From Hydnum rufescens UP504 (Eukaryota > Basidiomycota > Agaricomycetes > Cantharellales > Hydnaceae): DNA of 64,000 nt. Below the pieces are notes generated by a model. It saw only the letters and a program-made list of their open reading frames with translations, was not told where the DNA came from and did not search any database. The translations under genes were made by a program, and so were the position numbers. The stretch lies in the NCBI GenBank assembly GCA_014904985.1, contig MU128937.1, forward strand, positions 248,001 to 312,000, in the 5' to 3' direction. Positions 10,429 to 23,565 of this stretch are shown one piece after another. How positions within the stretch are numbered: position 1 is the stretch's first letter; each line of letters opens with the position of its first letter.

Positions 10429-11779
10429 TTACAGGGATGGCCTTTTGGTCGCGAACGGGTAGTCAATATATCCTTCGCGTTTCTCTGGCCCCCGAGAATA
10501 GAATGTTTTGCGGTTGTACGGAGTGAAATCTATCCCCCTTTTGATTCTTTGAGGAAGGTCCGGCTACCATTGCATTCAAAGGAGGATCAATGAGAATCGT
10601 CGCGTCAGTGTCAACATGCGTTAGGGCTTACGTTAGAAATAAAGGCACGGCCGAATAATACCAATACGTCCTTGTCGTCCGCCAGCTGCACCGCAAGGTC
10701 AACCTTATTGGAGTAGCCGCCTCCAAGAATGACCGGACGCGGTGCCCAGATCTGTCGAAAGGGCTCGTTCGAGTCCGAGAGCGTTACTTCAGGGATGTCC
10801 TTATCGCCGACCATGAGCGGCTCGGTCAGGGAGATGTACGCGAGGTTGGGTAAGCCAGTGCTCAGCGATGTAAGGAGATGAGTGAATGTGGGAATAGGGT
10901 CTGACATTCGCATCCCTGCATTCAAAACGCCCGTGAGGGTGTGACTTCTTGAGTTGATTGGAATCACCCTACCTTGGAACTTGGACCATGGGCTAAATCG
11001 GACCGCGGTACGACTTTGTCCGATGGCGTTGGAAATAGATTCCAGGATCTCTAAAACGAAACGTGCACGATTTTCGATTGAGCCACCATAAGCGTCTGTG
11101 CGGTGATTCGTGACATCTTGGATAAATTGATCGGGAAGATAGCCTGGCAATTCCGAGGTGAGATGTGCAAGCCCAAAAAGAAAACACAACAATATACCAT
11201 GTGCTGCATGAAGCTCTACTCCATCAAAGCCAGCTTCGATGGCATTCTTGGCGGCCTGGGTATAATCTTGTACGTATTCACGTATCTCTTCGATTGAAAG
11301 GGGTCTGGGGGCCCTTTTCTTTCCCTCAGGTATTGCTGAAGCGGAGACGTAATCATTCCCTGTCTCGTCAAGAAGATTCGGTGAAGCAGCTCGTCCAAGA
11401 GCCCACAGCTGACAGAATATGAACGACCCTCGAGCATGTACAGCCTCTGTGACCTGAATAAACATTTAGCAGAACTTCACATCGAACTATAGAGATCATC
11501 TATGAATACCTTGCGCCATCCCTCTATCTGTTCAAGTGTCCAGATGCCAGGGACATGGGACATTCCGCTAGCCTTCTGAGAGATGAAGGTGGCCTCGGAT
11601 ATAATAAGTGTTCCCGGTGTGGATGCTCGTTGCGAGTAGTGTTCGGCAGCAATATCTCTGTGTGCGTGAGATGAGTCCGCCCTGGTTCGAGTGAGGGGTG
11701 CCATAACAATGCGATGTTCTAAGCGCACATTCCCGACTGTGATCGGCAGGAAAAGCTTGGAGGACGCACTGCCAGCCAT
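10429..11779 (-). CDS. Old Yellow Enzyme family NADPH-dependent flavin oxidoreductase, paralogue 1
   Basis: Five exons: 11779-11510, 11453-11198, 11143-10973, 10915-10632 and 10563-10429. They total 1,116 nt, 371 aa, the usual OYE length. Landmarks of the FMN-binding TIM barrel are the start region LFLPITVGNVRLEHRIVMAPLTRTRA, LIISEATFI, VHARGSFIFCQLWALGRA, GFDGVELHAAHGYL, DAYGGSIENRARF and the C-terminal YNRKTFYSRGP. The substrate-binding pair is His-x-x-His (HAAH) followed by GY with the proton-donor Tyr; yeast OYE has His/Asn. These enzymes reduce activated C=C bonds of enones and related compounds using NADPH. Introns of 54-68 bp all obey GT-AG. The last exon and flank were copied to 7074-7677. 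The true substrate is unknown. Confidence 0.92.
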
Positions 11780-12783
11780 GGGAAGGTGGGAGACGCTAAA
11801 GAAAGGCTTCGGTTTATATTCCGCCCGATTATTGATGGCGTGCTACTCTAGCCGCCACCTCCACCTGTTGAGAGTCGGCACCAGGATATTTCTGTGCCCG
11901 GAGTGTCCGTTGTTCTGGTGACTAGTACTGATGCCTAGGTCGTATTAATCTCGTGGCCAACAGGGCAGGTCGGTCGGGAGAATTGGCCTCAATTCGGCCT
12001 GCGGGCAGATCTAGAGATTGGAAGGGATAAGCCCCAATTCTCACGCAATTCTATTTCGTGCTACCCGGTGCTGACTAAGGGACAAAGGCGCGCAAAAACC
12101 GGTAAAAGGGCGCAACCGAGGCCTGCCACCCGGTGCTTTTTGCCCCATCTTTTGCGCTACAGTCTGCTACAGTAGGTTGGGTTGCCGAACGTAAACTCGG
12201 GGCGAGAAACTCTGAATTCGCCTGACATACATACTAGCAGCGAGACGAAACTGCAAGGGAGCTACGAACGACGAGTACCCTTCAACAGCCCCGAGGAACC
12301 TGCCTGAATTTCGCTCATTCACTGGCCCCCTTGGCCTCGGTCCATGATTTGTGGCAAGGACTTTGACAAGCGGGGCCCCAGCTTAAGGAAAGGGTTCCTA
12401 AGCAATTAATTATATTAGTTAATTAAGGCGGTGGATACATTGGCAACCTGGCATATGCCTCCAGCGGATACCGAAGACTGAGGTTTGGTTCCCATCTTGT
12501 ATCCTGTTGAAATTGGTTTGTGAGCATAATAGTAGGTTGTCTCTAGGTATCTAATAGCTAAGATAAATTCCGTTAACACACTAGAGGCTCAGTATTTATA
12601 CTCATGATAATATTAAACCCATGCCTCCATCATCATCCTCTCTCTGATGGAACTGGGCGTCACATCCAAACTGAGCCCAGACGCAAGGCATACATTTGCA
12701 CGAAAGTCCACAATTGAAATCATGAGTGTTTCTCGGAGTTTCCCGCGAATAATTAAATACACTGTGCTACTTACGCGTCCCAC
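11780..12783. other. Divergent intergenic region between OYE 1 and Ubp6
   Basis: The region separates two divergently transcribed genes, so it should hold both promoters. ACCCGGTGCT recurs near 12063 and 12128. An AT-rich palindromic patch (TTAATTATATTAGTTAATTAA) lies near 12406-12426. No gene is supported. Confidence 0.45.
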
Positions 12784-15033
12784 ATGGCACCTCTGAGTGT
12801 GTCGATCAAGCATTCGGGAAAAACCTATCCTGTCGAGCTCGACACCTCTGCAGCCCCAGCTGAATTCAAGGATGCGATCTATAAAGTAACAGGTGTTCCT
12901 CCAGACCGAATGAAGGTCATGATCAAGGGTGGCTACCTCAAGGTGCGTGCGATTCCGGTTGTTCTGTCCTGCGTAACAGAGGGAGTTTCGCGTCTTATAC
13001 CTGTCTCCATGGTCCAGGATGATACCGATTGGAAGAAGGTGGCACCCAAAGCTGTCAGTGCTCTTGTGTTTCCCCTCTCTGGCTGAATGAGGGCGCGTCT
13101 TCACGTTCGGTCGTTAGGGACAAATATTCATGGTGATTGGCGCTGCCGGAGAACTTCCCAAACCTCCCTCGGAGAAGGTACTGTTCTTGGAAGATATGAC
13201 TGATTCTCAGCTTGCAGACGCGGTAAGTTTCGCACGTCCTGACGGTTCCCAGCTGCCTCATCAGTAATCCTTAGCTTCGCCTGCCCGTTGGTCTGCACAA
13301 GTGCGTTCCATCTTTCTCGATTATTCTTATTATTAACTCTAATCTGCATTCGTCATAGCTTGGGAAATACGTGCTACATGAATTCAACCATCCAAGTCCT
13401 CCGTGCTGTTCCCGAACTCCACACAGCACTTTCAACATTCGATGGACGGGGAAATACCAATAAGGATCTTATAGCAGCAATGCGAGACCTGTATCGCGGA
13501 ATGGGACAAACTACGGAGGGCTTCCCGCCTTACAAATTTCTTCAGCTACTTCGTGTGGTTGCTCCGCAATTTGCAGAGACAAGACAGGGGGTTTACGCTC
13601 AGCAAGGTTTGAATTCCTCAGATTCCATATTACACAGCAGACATTATGGCGGTAACGACCGAATCACACTACAGACGCCGATGAATGCTGGGTTCAAATT
13701 GTCAATTCTTTAACAAACGCTCCGCTTTCTGGCTTTTCCCTCGCAAATGGCGGGTCTTCAATGCCTCCACCCGCTCCCAACACAAAATTTGTTGACCAGT
13801 TTCTCTCTGGCGAGATGACAAAGACGTGAGTGGCATCGTGCTTTGCTTTCAACGCACCGGCCTTAGGTGACTTTGGTCTCGATCTCAGATTAATATGTGA
13901 CGAAGCGCCGGACGAAGCCCCAACAATCATCAAGGAACGAATCCTTAAACTTGATTGCAATATTTCCATCTCTACTAATTACATGCACTCTGGCATCCTT
14001 GACTCTCTCAATCAAAAAGTCGAGAAGCGAAGTCCATCTCTTGGACGCGAGGCTGTGTATACCGAAACATCGCGGATATCCCGTCTCCCTGCAAATCTCA
14101 CAGTCCATATGGTGCGCTTCTACTGGCGACGTGATATCAACAAGAAAGCCAAGATCATGGTTAGTTCTTTCTTCACTATCTCCTATTCTTATCCCACTTC
14201 TTTTTCAATTCACAGCGCAAGGTCAAATTCCCATTGGAACTTGATGTCATTAATCTCGTCACACCTGCGCTTAAGGAAAAGCTCCTGCCACTCAATACAG
14301 CGTTGGGACAGATCGAAAAAGAGCGAGACGAGCGACGTAAAACTCGTCGCAAATCAAAGGCAAAGGCGACAGAAGATGCCGCTGTAGCGGCTGTCACATC
14401 TAATAACGTTACATCTGCGCCCGCTGCTGTCACTATCCCTGAGATCCAAATGGTGGACGCTTCCCACACCACTGGAACATCATCTGCAGTAGCGCCATCG
14501 GAACCCATTCCTGGCGTGTTGGAAGACGAAGCGGTTGTACGGGCTCGTGAAAATGAAACCCTCCGTGCGTTAATCGATCCTGAACTTGCTGCTGATGTGG
14601 GGAGTAGTCCTCATGGGATTTATGAACTGTGCGGTGAGTAGATTCTCTGTTTTCTTTCCAGCCTACAACCTGAAGTTCATGCGCCCCGAAAAACAGGTAT
14701 CGTGACACACAAAGGCGCATCAGCTGACGGGGGGCATTATATCGGTTGGGTGAAGAAGGATGCTATTGACAGTTCACTTGCGTCCGGGTCTGGGTTGAGT
14801 TCCTCGAAACCGCGAGAAGATTATGATGATCCCAAAGATGAGTGGTACAAGTTTGATGATGACAAAGTTTCAATCGTAAACAAGGAGAAAATACTCAACC
14901 TTGACGGGGGAGGCGAGGATAGCACGGCATATATCCTCTTGTACAGGTACGTGGTGTCTTTCAATCTGCTCTTCCTAGGTTTTGGACTTGCTGAGAACAC
15001 GCGAAATTATGCAGGAGTAAACCGATAAATTAG
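12784..15033 (+). CDS. UBP6: Proteasome-associated deubiquitinase Ubp6/USP14
   Basis: Ten exons: 12784-12942, 13018-13053, 13118-13222, 13275-13300, 13359-13606, 13675-13825, 13889-14159, 14216-14633, 14697-14946 and 15015-15033. They sum to 1,683 nt, exactly 561 codons, so the model closes. Residues 1-75 form a ubiquitin-like domain (VSIKHSGKTYPVELD ... VMIKGGYLK), which docks the enzyme on the proteasome Rpn1 subunit in yeast and human. The USP catalytic domain follows: the Cys box GLHNLGNTCYMNS, DADECW, and the His box GASADGGHYIGWVKK. The enzyme trims ubiquitin from proteasome substrates. A basic stretch at about residues 350-365 (KERDERRKTRRKSKAK) leads into an Ala/Thr/Val-rich, probably disordered insert. 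Part of exon 9 was copied to 7760-7885. Confidence 0.96.
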
Positions 15034-15493
15034 ATACGTGTATAGTTATCTGAATACTCCAACCTTTGTCACACACATCTCATAACAGTGAGTGTACCTG
15101 AAGTGATGAGCCAGAGAAAGGATTACTCTCTGCAAACAATACGCATTTTGTAATCTCTTCTTTGAGACTACGGATTATCGCCCGTGTGTGTGTGGGAATA
15201 CTTGGCATTGAGTTTGACCTTATTATGCCATGAGATGAATCCTACGGTGTTGAACACCATTAACTCCCCATTCCTGGCCCTGTGTCCCTTTTTTTTGTGT
15301 ACTGTCCCAACATCGGTGAGTTCCCCGCCAAATACTCGCAGTCCACACTTGGATGAAAATACCGGCAGCGTGATTTACGTCATGTGACATGATATTCGAG
15401 CGCGTCTATAGACTATAGTGGGTGCCACCCCTCAAGGATATCTTTCTTTTCCACTCTCGCTCCAAATCATTCATATACCGTTTATCCCTGGAC
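15034..15493. other. Intergenic between Ubp6 and FunK1 1
   Basis: No gene, repeat or RNA recognised; only short frames. Confidence 0.4.
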
Positions 15494-17886
15494 ATGCCAC
15501 CTAAAACTCCGCCTCCAAAGGCTTCTGCAACTCTAGAAACTCCGATTTTCGTGCATCGGGTCACTTCTACGATGCAACGCTGGCGGCTTCACGCAAAGCA
15601 ATGATGGAAGACTTACACAGAATCCCCGCTGCCAAGATCAATGACATGGTGGATGCTATCTTTCCTTAAATGGACTCTACCCTTGCTCGCGCCGTTGTCG
15701 ACAAACTAAAGTCGAGTGGAGACATTGGTAGTCAAGGACGTTGGAAAGCCTTCGAGGTGAATGCCTCAAAGCAAATAGGGTCCAAAGACAATGTCTACAA
15801 GAAGGGTCTTACCGATACTTTTAATCGGATCTTTAGCGCCGCCCAGTCCTCCACCACCCACGTGCCTATGGTATTGAACGTGTCAGGCAATAAACTCCAC
15901 AATCAGACCGGACGAATACTTCGAGGCCGGACGGATACTTCTATTTACAATCCTCAGTAATCCCGCTTCAAGATTATCGCGCGCTCGAATTAGGGCCAGA
16001 TCGGACGCATTGGGCAGACATCGTTTGTCCGACGGAATTCAAGAAGATTGATGACAAGGCCAATCAGTATGATGTGAGTTGTCGTGTTCAGATTCATGCA
16101 GACCGCTGATTGTTATTCCAGGACATGTGGAAGGTGGTGTGGTCCATGCGTGAAATAATGAGAAGCGACCCTCTCCGTCGATTCGCTCACGGAATCACAA
16201 TAGAAGATACCACACTACGGCTTTGGATCTCTCATCGCGCATATTTAGTGGCCTCAACCCCAATTAATATCAATTCGGTAGGCTCTGTCCTCTCACATCC
16301 CCCGACTCCTCTGATGTCCGTTTTCTCCAGAACCACATCGAACTTGTCCGTATATTTCTCGGAATCTCGCTCTCCAGGATGGACCAGTTGGGATACGATA
16401 CTACAATGAGTCGAGTGCCGTCTCGTGACGGCAATGGGAAATACTGTTACGATATTACGATCCCCGATGACTACGGAAAAGAGAGGATCTTCCGTACTAA
16501 GCTCGAGATTTCGACGTATGGTGCGGACGCGGTGCGCGGCCGTGGGACCAGAGTGTGGTCAGTGTATGATAAGATGGACGATCCCGAAGGCAAGACACTA
16601 TTCGCACTCAAGGATACGTGGGTGAATACCGATCGCCCTCGCGAGGGCAACACATTGGCAATTCTCCGCAGGCGACTCACAGAGAAGGGGGAAGTTGATG
16701 CATTAAGGTATTTCCTCACAGAAGCGACTTGTGGCGATGTTCATATAGGAAGAACACCAGACAGTACGGGGACTCGCATCCAAAACGGGAAGCTGTTTGC
16801 CGTGGATTCGATTATCCAAACCAGTGTTGCGTTTGATGGGGCTGGAACAGTAACAGCCACACTACCTACCCGTAGTGGATCAAAACGGTCGGCTTCTAGC
16901 ATGGGCATTGTTCCCAATATCGAATTATCATCGGCCGAGGGGACAATGCGGATCGGGCAGGTACTTGAGGAACATCGTGATCATTACCGAATTGTGTTCG
17001 AAGAGATTGGGCCCCCGATTTATCAACTAAGGACCTTCCACGAGATCCTCGTCACCTTTCGAGATGTGGTTGTTGGTGGGTGTGTTTACTCATTGCTTGC
17101 ATCTGGATGACCAAGGAGCTCCTATCATCAGCTCTGAAAGCCATGCTTTCTGTTCAGTACATCCACTAAGATGTGAGTACTGGCAACATTCTTCTTTTCC
17201 GAGCCCCTGAGGGCACGTTGAGGGGTCTGCTGGCGGATCTGGAATATGCCAAGGGCCTCCATATGAGTATACTGCATGAATTTCGGACACAGTAAGACAC
17301 CCCGCTCTAAACAGACAAATGGACCCCGCTAATCATCTGCTTGCTAGGGAACTCGCGACTTTAGGGCCGTTGAAGTTCGCGAGTCGAGATATCTTTTTGA
17401 TCCCCCCGAAAGGAGCATGTCCCATGCGACAGTACTTCCGCCATTCCAACATAATTGTTTGCACGATCTAGAATCCACGTGGTGGACTGCGCTATGGTCG
17501 ACTTTCGTGTTTGCTCCTAATGCGCCATCTGAACAAGATATCCACAATTTCTACGCATTTTCCCCACCTCTGCATGCGCACCCCGTGCTGCCACTGTGTT
17601 ATGGAGTCGGTTTGTGAAGGATCTGCGCCCTGAACAAAACGGACCTATTTTTGAAGCCCTATACGAGTGGCGATACGATCTCTATATGGCCTACACAAGC
17701 CTCGAAAACAACAAAATCCGCGAAGGCAAGCTTGACGAGAGTGTCTTCGAATATGTTCATGATGATGGTTTACGTAATCTGTGCGCAGTTTTGGTGACAC
17801 TTGGGGAGGACAATCTGGGGGCACTGAAGCTAGTTCATATGAAGTTTTCCAAGACGGACGAGGGCAAGAAGCCCCGGTATGATTAA
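15494..17886 (+). pseudogene. FunK1 fungal protein-kinase-like gene, damaged
   Basis: The start is taken at ATG 15494 (MPPKTPPPKASATLETPIF). FunK1 landmarks in order: RKAMMEDLHRIP, DPLRRFAHGITIEDTTLRLW, AVRGRGTRVWSVYD, FALKDTWVNTDRPREG (the Lys-containing strand), YRIVFEEIGPPIYQL, VSTGNILLFRAP (catalytic loop), LLADLEYAKG, then GTRDFRAVEV and LHDLESTWWTALW. Two in-frame stops break it: TAA at 15667-15669, and TAA at 17167-17169 exactly where the Arg/Lys of the H-R-D loop should be (H-stop-D). Frame slips near 15555, 15920 and 17581 look like base under-calls, and the splice before 17351 does not keep phase. FunK1 genes are a large fungus-specific, often decayed family of unknown substrate. 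A pseudogene is most likely; sequencing error for both stops is possible. Confidence 0.72.
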
Positions 17887-18760
17887 ATAATTGTATGTCC
17901 AGCTTTTATCATTTGGTGATGTCGAAATCAATATTTCATGTACATGCTTCTGTGCTCCTCTCGTCTATGAAAAGAAATTTTATGTGAGGGGATGCCAGCT
18001 ATAACTGACAAAACCAACCTTTCACCAACATTATAGTTGCCAAAGACTTGGGCTTGAAGGCAGCCTATTTTGACCCTAGTGGTCTGCTCAAGCCAAGGGT
18101 GAATATATTCTATGGTCAAACAGTCTGGGATGAAGGAGGAAAAGAGATGACAAGAACATGTCAAAGGGATGACTCAGGTAGATGATGGGCGGGTGCAAGA
18201 GCAGATTTATTTGGGTGCCAGGTGCAGTATACTTAGATAACCCATACATATGAGCCCATTCCTCCAACAAACCATCCAATTGTGGTTTTGGTTGGAGTCA
18301 TATGCAAGTTGCATGCCAAGCAATGTGAAGCCCCAGTGTGGAGAGTAAAATCAGTGCAGCAAAGAGAGGGTGTATTATTTATGCGGACTTCGTAGTTCCA
18401 ATATGGATTATTATGAAGACCCGAAACTGCGCAGTCAATGATTCCATCCGACGCCCATCCCGAGTAGTTCCGAGAGTGAAAATCTCTCACCGGAGCGGGT
18501 GTGAGAAGGAAGAGGAGGGTGAAGATAGGCAAGATGAGAGCCCGAGAAAACCTCATGAAATACCGGAGACGAAGGAAAGAACGTGGACACCTGCGGCGCT
18601 TGTCACGGGCGGAATCAAACTTTAGCCTTTCCTCCTTCCCCTTTAAGATTTTGACCTCATCCGATTGTGCGCGCCGCTGGGTTCGGAATATTTCTTGGCT
18701 TACACCAGTATAAAGGCTGTGAACATCCAATTCTTGACGACGGCGAGATTTTAGCCTCTA
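17887..18760. other. Intergenic, no gene supported
   Basis: A 165-codon minus-strand frame (18233-18730) lacks recognisable protein features and overlaps the probable promoter of the trehalose gene. A run of four C then T (CCCCT, stress-element-like) occurs at about 18638. Otherwise nothing is seen. Confidence 0.4.
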
Positions 18761-21700
18761 ATGTCTTCACTTGACGGTCATCGAATCCTCATAGCCACGC
18801 TCTTCCTCCCTAACACTGTGAATCTCTCGCCACATGCAACCCCGATTCTGACTCCCGTATCCCATGGTGCCTCCGATGCCCTTAACAAGGCTGCTCCTGT
18901 GAGCGTGAAGAAGCCGGCCGTTGCACCCCTTCGAAGTATAGTGGAAGACCTGACCGTGAAGGTGGGCAGATCCGCACAAGTCCCGTCCTTCTCAGAATTT
19001 GGTCTAATGTGCTGGATTTAGTCCAAGGGCATTACGCCCACTGTGACGCCCGATTTGGAGGCCCCAAATCCGTTTGCCCCTCCTCCGTACTCGCTGGCTC
19101 CGCCGCTCATCGCCCCAATATCTCACATTGCTACCATCAAAAACGCTGCTCGGGTTTCCTCGCCTTCACGCGTCCCTGGGAGCATAGGGAATGTTTTCTC
19201 TGACTCCCCCCTGCTAAGCGCCGGCTTCCACAGTGACACGCCGCACGTGACCCATCCGTCACTGAGGGGTAGCCACGGCTACGGCAGCGACGGGGCAATT
19301 TTACAAATGCCACCACCGGCTGTTGCGTCCCCAGCGACACCTCTTGTGCGTCGGTCCAGTCGCACCTCTAATTCCCGTTCCGCAAGCCTTCGTCGTTCAA
19401 ATAGCGCACTAAGCAACAATGATGGTCGGAACAGCGCCATCGCCCCGTGGGCGATACAGAACTCTGTCCATGGCAATGTGGGTCTCCACAAAGCTGTGGC
19501 CAGTGTAGAACACGAACTTGACTCGAAGCTCTGGATCGGGGTCCTTGATCTCCCGACCGACGATTTCAGCGAAGAAATGCGCCGTGACGTTCATACGAAA
19601 CTGGGCCAAAACGAGAATTTTCCCGTTTGGGTGAAAGATGAGGATTTTGTGGGTTGCTATGACGTCTTTTGTCACCAGGTGTGTGAATTTTCCCTGATCC
19701 GGAGATGAATATCCGACGTGACATGCCTTAGGTTTTGTGGCCCAGTCTCCATTATGCCGTCCCTGACGCGCCCAAGACGAAGGTGTTCTACGAGAGCAGT
19801 TCGTTCGAGCAATATAAAACCGTCAATCAGAAATTTGCCAATGCTATCGTGTCCGTCTACCGTGAGGGTGATATTGGTCTGTCCACCTTTCCCGTGTCTC
19901 TCTTTCAATCACTCACTCAACACAACGGATATTAGTATGGGTAAACGACTATCATCTATGCCTCGTTCCACAGCTCGTTCGACAAAAACTCCCAAATGCT
20001 ACAATCGGCTTCTTCATGCACGTCGCATGGCCAAGTTCCGAGATTTTCCGCTGTCTTGCAGGTAAGCCTGTTCCTGTTCATCTTCCAAATCGCCCTCATG
20101 ACCTTTCTATATAGTCCGGAAGCAACTCTTGTACGGCCTCCTGGGTGCCGACCTCATTGGCTTCCAAACGCATAACTTTGCTCGCCACTTTCGACAAACA
20201 TGCAGTCGCATTCTCTCTCTAGAGACCTTGCCTAAGGGTATCCAACTCGAAAACTCGTTCGTCGACGTCGCTGTCTTTCCCATGGGCATCGACGTTGCAG
20301 ATCTCACCGTTAAACGGTACGTGTCGTTCCAGTTCCTTGCGGCCGCAACAGTGTTACCCGGAAATTATTTCATCTTCTCCTATTGTCTAGCTCCAATCCA
20401 GAGGTTGAGGAATGGGCGAATAGCCTGAAACAGCGATATGAAGGGAGGAAACTTATTGTCGGAAGGGACAAGTTGGATGGTGTCCATGTCAGTGTCGCAG
20501 AGGTGCCTAAATTATTCTACTCATCTTGTTCTCCTGATATTGTAGGGCGTACGGCACAAGATCATTGCCTTTGAGGAATTCCTGGAGAAATATCCTGAGT
20601 TCCAAGGCAAGGTCAGACATAACGGACGGCCTTTGTTGCCTCGCTATTTGGCTGAGCTTCAAATTAATGCAGGCTGTCCTCATCCAAGTGGCCTTGGCAA
20701 CCACAGAACAGAACGAGCTCCAGGCATACATAACAGATGTCGTCTCCCGCGTCAACTCGCGCTTCGGCTCACTCACATATCTCCCTGTCGTCCTATTACA
20801 TACTACCGATATCACATTCCCAATGTACCTGGGCTTACTTACGGCTGCTGATGCATTCATAGTGACGAGTCTACGAGAGGCATGGCCTTGCGGACGCATG
20901 AATACGTCGAGTGCCAGGAGAAGACGAAGAGGCCGCTTATCCTCAGTGAGGTCTGTCAAGCTTTTCCCCCTCAGGTTCGCCCAAGCGACTCACAGACCCC
21001 TCTTCTAGTTCACGGGTTCCTATTCGTATAGCGGATTCAGGCAGTGTATCGCTATCAATCCATGGGACTACAAAAATACTGCAGATGCAATCTTTCAGGC
21101 TCTCACTATGAACGACGAAGAAGCCACCTCTAGATGGCAGGTTGGTTGATGCCTATGGACTTGCCTCGTGCCTTCTTGCCCTTTCTAAGCCGTGTTTCTA
21201 GGATCTTCATTCTCACGTAATTACCCAAACCGCGCAAGCTTTCGTTACTAGCTTCCTTACGCGTTGCGTTCGCGTACACGCCGAGCATCTCCAGCGCTCC
21301 GCGACTTCTATCCCACCCTTGTCCATCTCCACCCTTCAGCCGCGATATGTCGCGGCAAAAAAGCGCCTTATTTTACTGGACTTTGAAAGCACACTGTGGA
21401 CTGAAGATCCTCGAATTACATACCACCAGGGGTTCGTTCCCCCCGTGACGTCATCGAGATCCTCAAGGCCCTCGTTAGCGAAGTGGGGAATCAGGTCTGG
21501 GTCCTCAGTGGATTGCCTGTGCTTGGTGGCTTGGAAAAGTTGGCCAGCGCCGTCCCTGGGCTCGGGCTCGTGTGAGCAATCTTGTCCTTCTGTTCGGGCG
21601 GCGAGGCCGACAGCAGCTGATTCTTCATGGGCTGCTTGAGCAGTGCAGAGAATGGGTGTTTCATCAAGGAGCCCCAGGCCGACGAATGGGTCAGTATGGT

Positions 21701-22557
21701 TTCAAAGCTCAATTTCTCGTGGAGGCCTCTGTGTGTGGAAATCTTAGGATACGTAAGTTCTTAACATCTCTCTTCTAGTACTTTCGCCCATTGTCCGCTC
21801 TCCCGCAGTTCACGGAGCGCACACCAGGTTCATTCGTTGAAGAACGTGGTGCCTCAGTTGTCTGGCGATTCCCTGGATGGCGGGACGGGCCTGAGAAGCA
21901 ATGGGCTCTTCGACAAGCTGCAGAAGCTCAAAACCACATCTGGGATAGGTTTGTCCCCTTGAGTATTCACTTTGGATATCATTGTCTGACTATGGTCCTC
22001 TCGTTTCTCTACAGTCTTGGAGAGCGCTTCGGTGAGCCTACCCTTGATATTGCATCTTTTCACCTGAGTGGAACTGGGGATTCTCAATACAGGTCTCCGC
22101 ATCATTCCTGGCACTACCAGCTTCCTGGTACTTCCCAAGAATGTCAGTCGTAGCACAGCTGTTGGCGTCATCCTGAGACACGAAGGAGCGCCGACATCTC
22201 TCGCAAGTGCATCTGCGGCTGTGTTCTCGGCGCCTACATCTACCTCTATGTCCCTGTTTCCTTCAGGATCCACACATTCCTGTTCCCCACCCTCTCCGCA
22301 ACCCCCGAGCGATACACGTCGCCCGGTCTACCCCAGGACAATCCGTCACTTCTACAACTCCACCCACTGCGGGCGAATTCCAAATCATCCTAACCCTGAG
22401 TGGTGACGAACACTTAATCCGTCGACTAAATCGTCTTGAGGGTTCCGAGACGTGCTCGACCAGTGGGAAGGGCAGCGATGCCAAATGGCGTTTAGAGTCC
22501 AGCGACGCCCTCGCTTCCCTAAAGCATTTTGTGTCGCATTCCTCCGCTTGTCAATGA
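18761..22557 (+). CDS. Trehalose-6-phosphate synthase/phosphatase complex subunit (TPS2/TPS3/TSL1 family)
   Basis: Start ATG 18761; about a dozen introns. A Ser/Pro/Ala-rich N-terminal extension (to about 19450) precedes a GT20 glycosyltransferase fold: KLWIGVLDLPTD, NFPVWVKDEDFVGCYD, WPSLHYAVPD, VWVNDYHLCLVPQLVR, IGFFMHVAWPSSEIFRCL, GLLGADLIGFQTHNFARHF, VAVFPMGIDV, TAADAFIVTSLREGMAL. A HAD trehalose-phosphatase-like domain follows from about 21355: RLILLDFESTLW, LSGLPVLGGLE, AENGCFIKEP, TERTPGSFVEER, then DEHLIRRLNRL. Motif I reads D-F-E-S-T; in active phosphatases it is D-x-D-x-T, so the second Asp is Glu. Together with the long N-terminal extension this points to a regulatory Tps3/Tsl1-like subunit over a catalytic one. 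Trehalose is a stress and storage sugar made by this complex in the cytosol. One frame slip lies at a C6 run (21439-21444). Confidence 0.88.
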
Positions 22558-23565
22558 ATGAGCCGTCCGATACCCGAAAGCGCGCCCCCTATACCATAGA
22601 ACTGATTTATGAACGATGTTGTGTTCGTTTGCCTATGCCTGGACCGGGCCTGCTGTTGTATGCATCCTCTTCGTGTGGCCCTCTTGTTCATCATTTTTAC
22701 CACAACCGACATCGGCCCATTTCCGCCCCATTAGACATATGTACATCACCTCATCTGAGCATCCATTGTCAACAATTGCATCTTCATCTTATATGTTCAA
22801 GTCCATGAGGACGGTAGGAACCGCAATAGCAAATTGTAACTGCAAGATGTTCCAATGTCGACAGGCCATTAGATGTATTGTCACGTGTAATTAAGCCGCT
22901 GCCTGGTGCCCAGTGTTGATATCCCAGTGATCTCAGTCAGTGACAGGCTTCCCACCCAGAGCGATCTGTGGGGACGTTCCTCTGGTGCCTTTGAATCACT
23001 CCAACAGATACATAATAGAGACAGGTACTCGAGAAACGAGTTTTCATGAATGAGACTCAACCAAGATCACCCCCAAGATCACTTTTCCCACCGGGAAAAG
23101 ACCCAAAGAATGGAAGTAGGCAGAGTAAAAGCTGGATTGTCACAGATTATTGTACTAAGGATATTGGATCCTAGGCAAGCAGGAAGAGGGAGATCATTGG
23201 GGTGGACCTAACAAAGCTGTCAGCTTGGGATCGATACAATAGACGTGAGGAGAGGCAAGAAAATCAGAAAATCATGTATCGCCATGAACACAAAGTGGTT
23301 CAAGTCTGACAATGTAGATAATAACATAGAGCATCATAGAAATAACCAGATTCGCGGGGTGAAAAACGGGACTCACGACAAGAGGTGGATACTCAAATAG
23401 TGTAGCATGCTAGCTTTCACGGTTGTTTTTCGAAAAAAAAAGCTTTCGGCCGTTTCCAGCCCGCTTAAAAGTCCGCTGCTTACGGCTGACTGAGTCCTTT
23501 CTTCATCCTCCACCCACCACATCCCATCCCTCCCGCTTCCCTACAGCTCTATACGCGATCGCGAG
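22558..23565. other. Intergenic upstream of RNR1
   Basis: No gene supported. Pyrimidine-rich sequence at about 23490-23545 precedes the RNR1 start, as is common in fungal promoters. Confidence 0.4.

Noticed and set aside
12784..15033. Possibility that the Ubp6 gene is broken like its neighbours
   Set aside because: The ten-exon model sums to exactly 561 codons with all active-site boxes in frame.
18233..18730. 165-codon minus-strand frame
   Set aside because: No domain, signal or splice logic; it lies in a probable promoter region.
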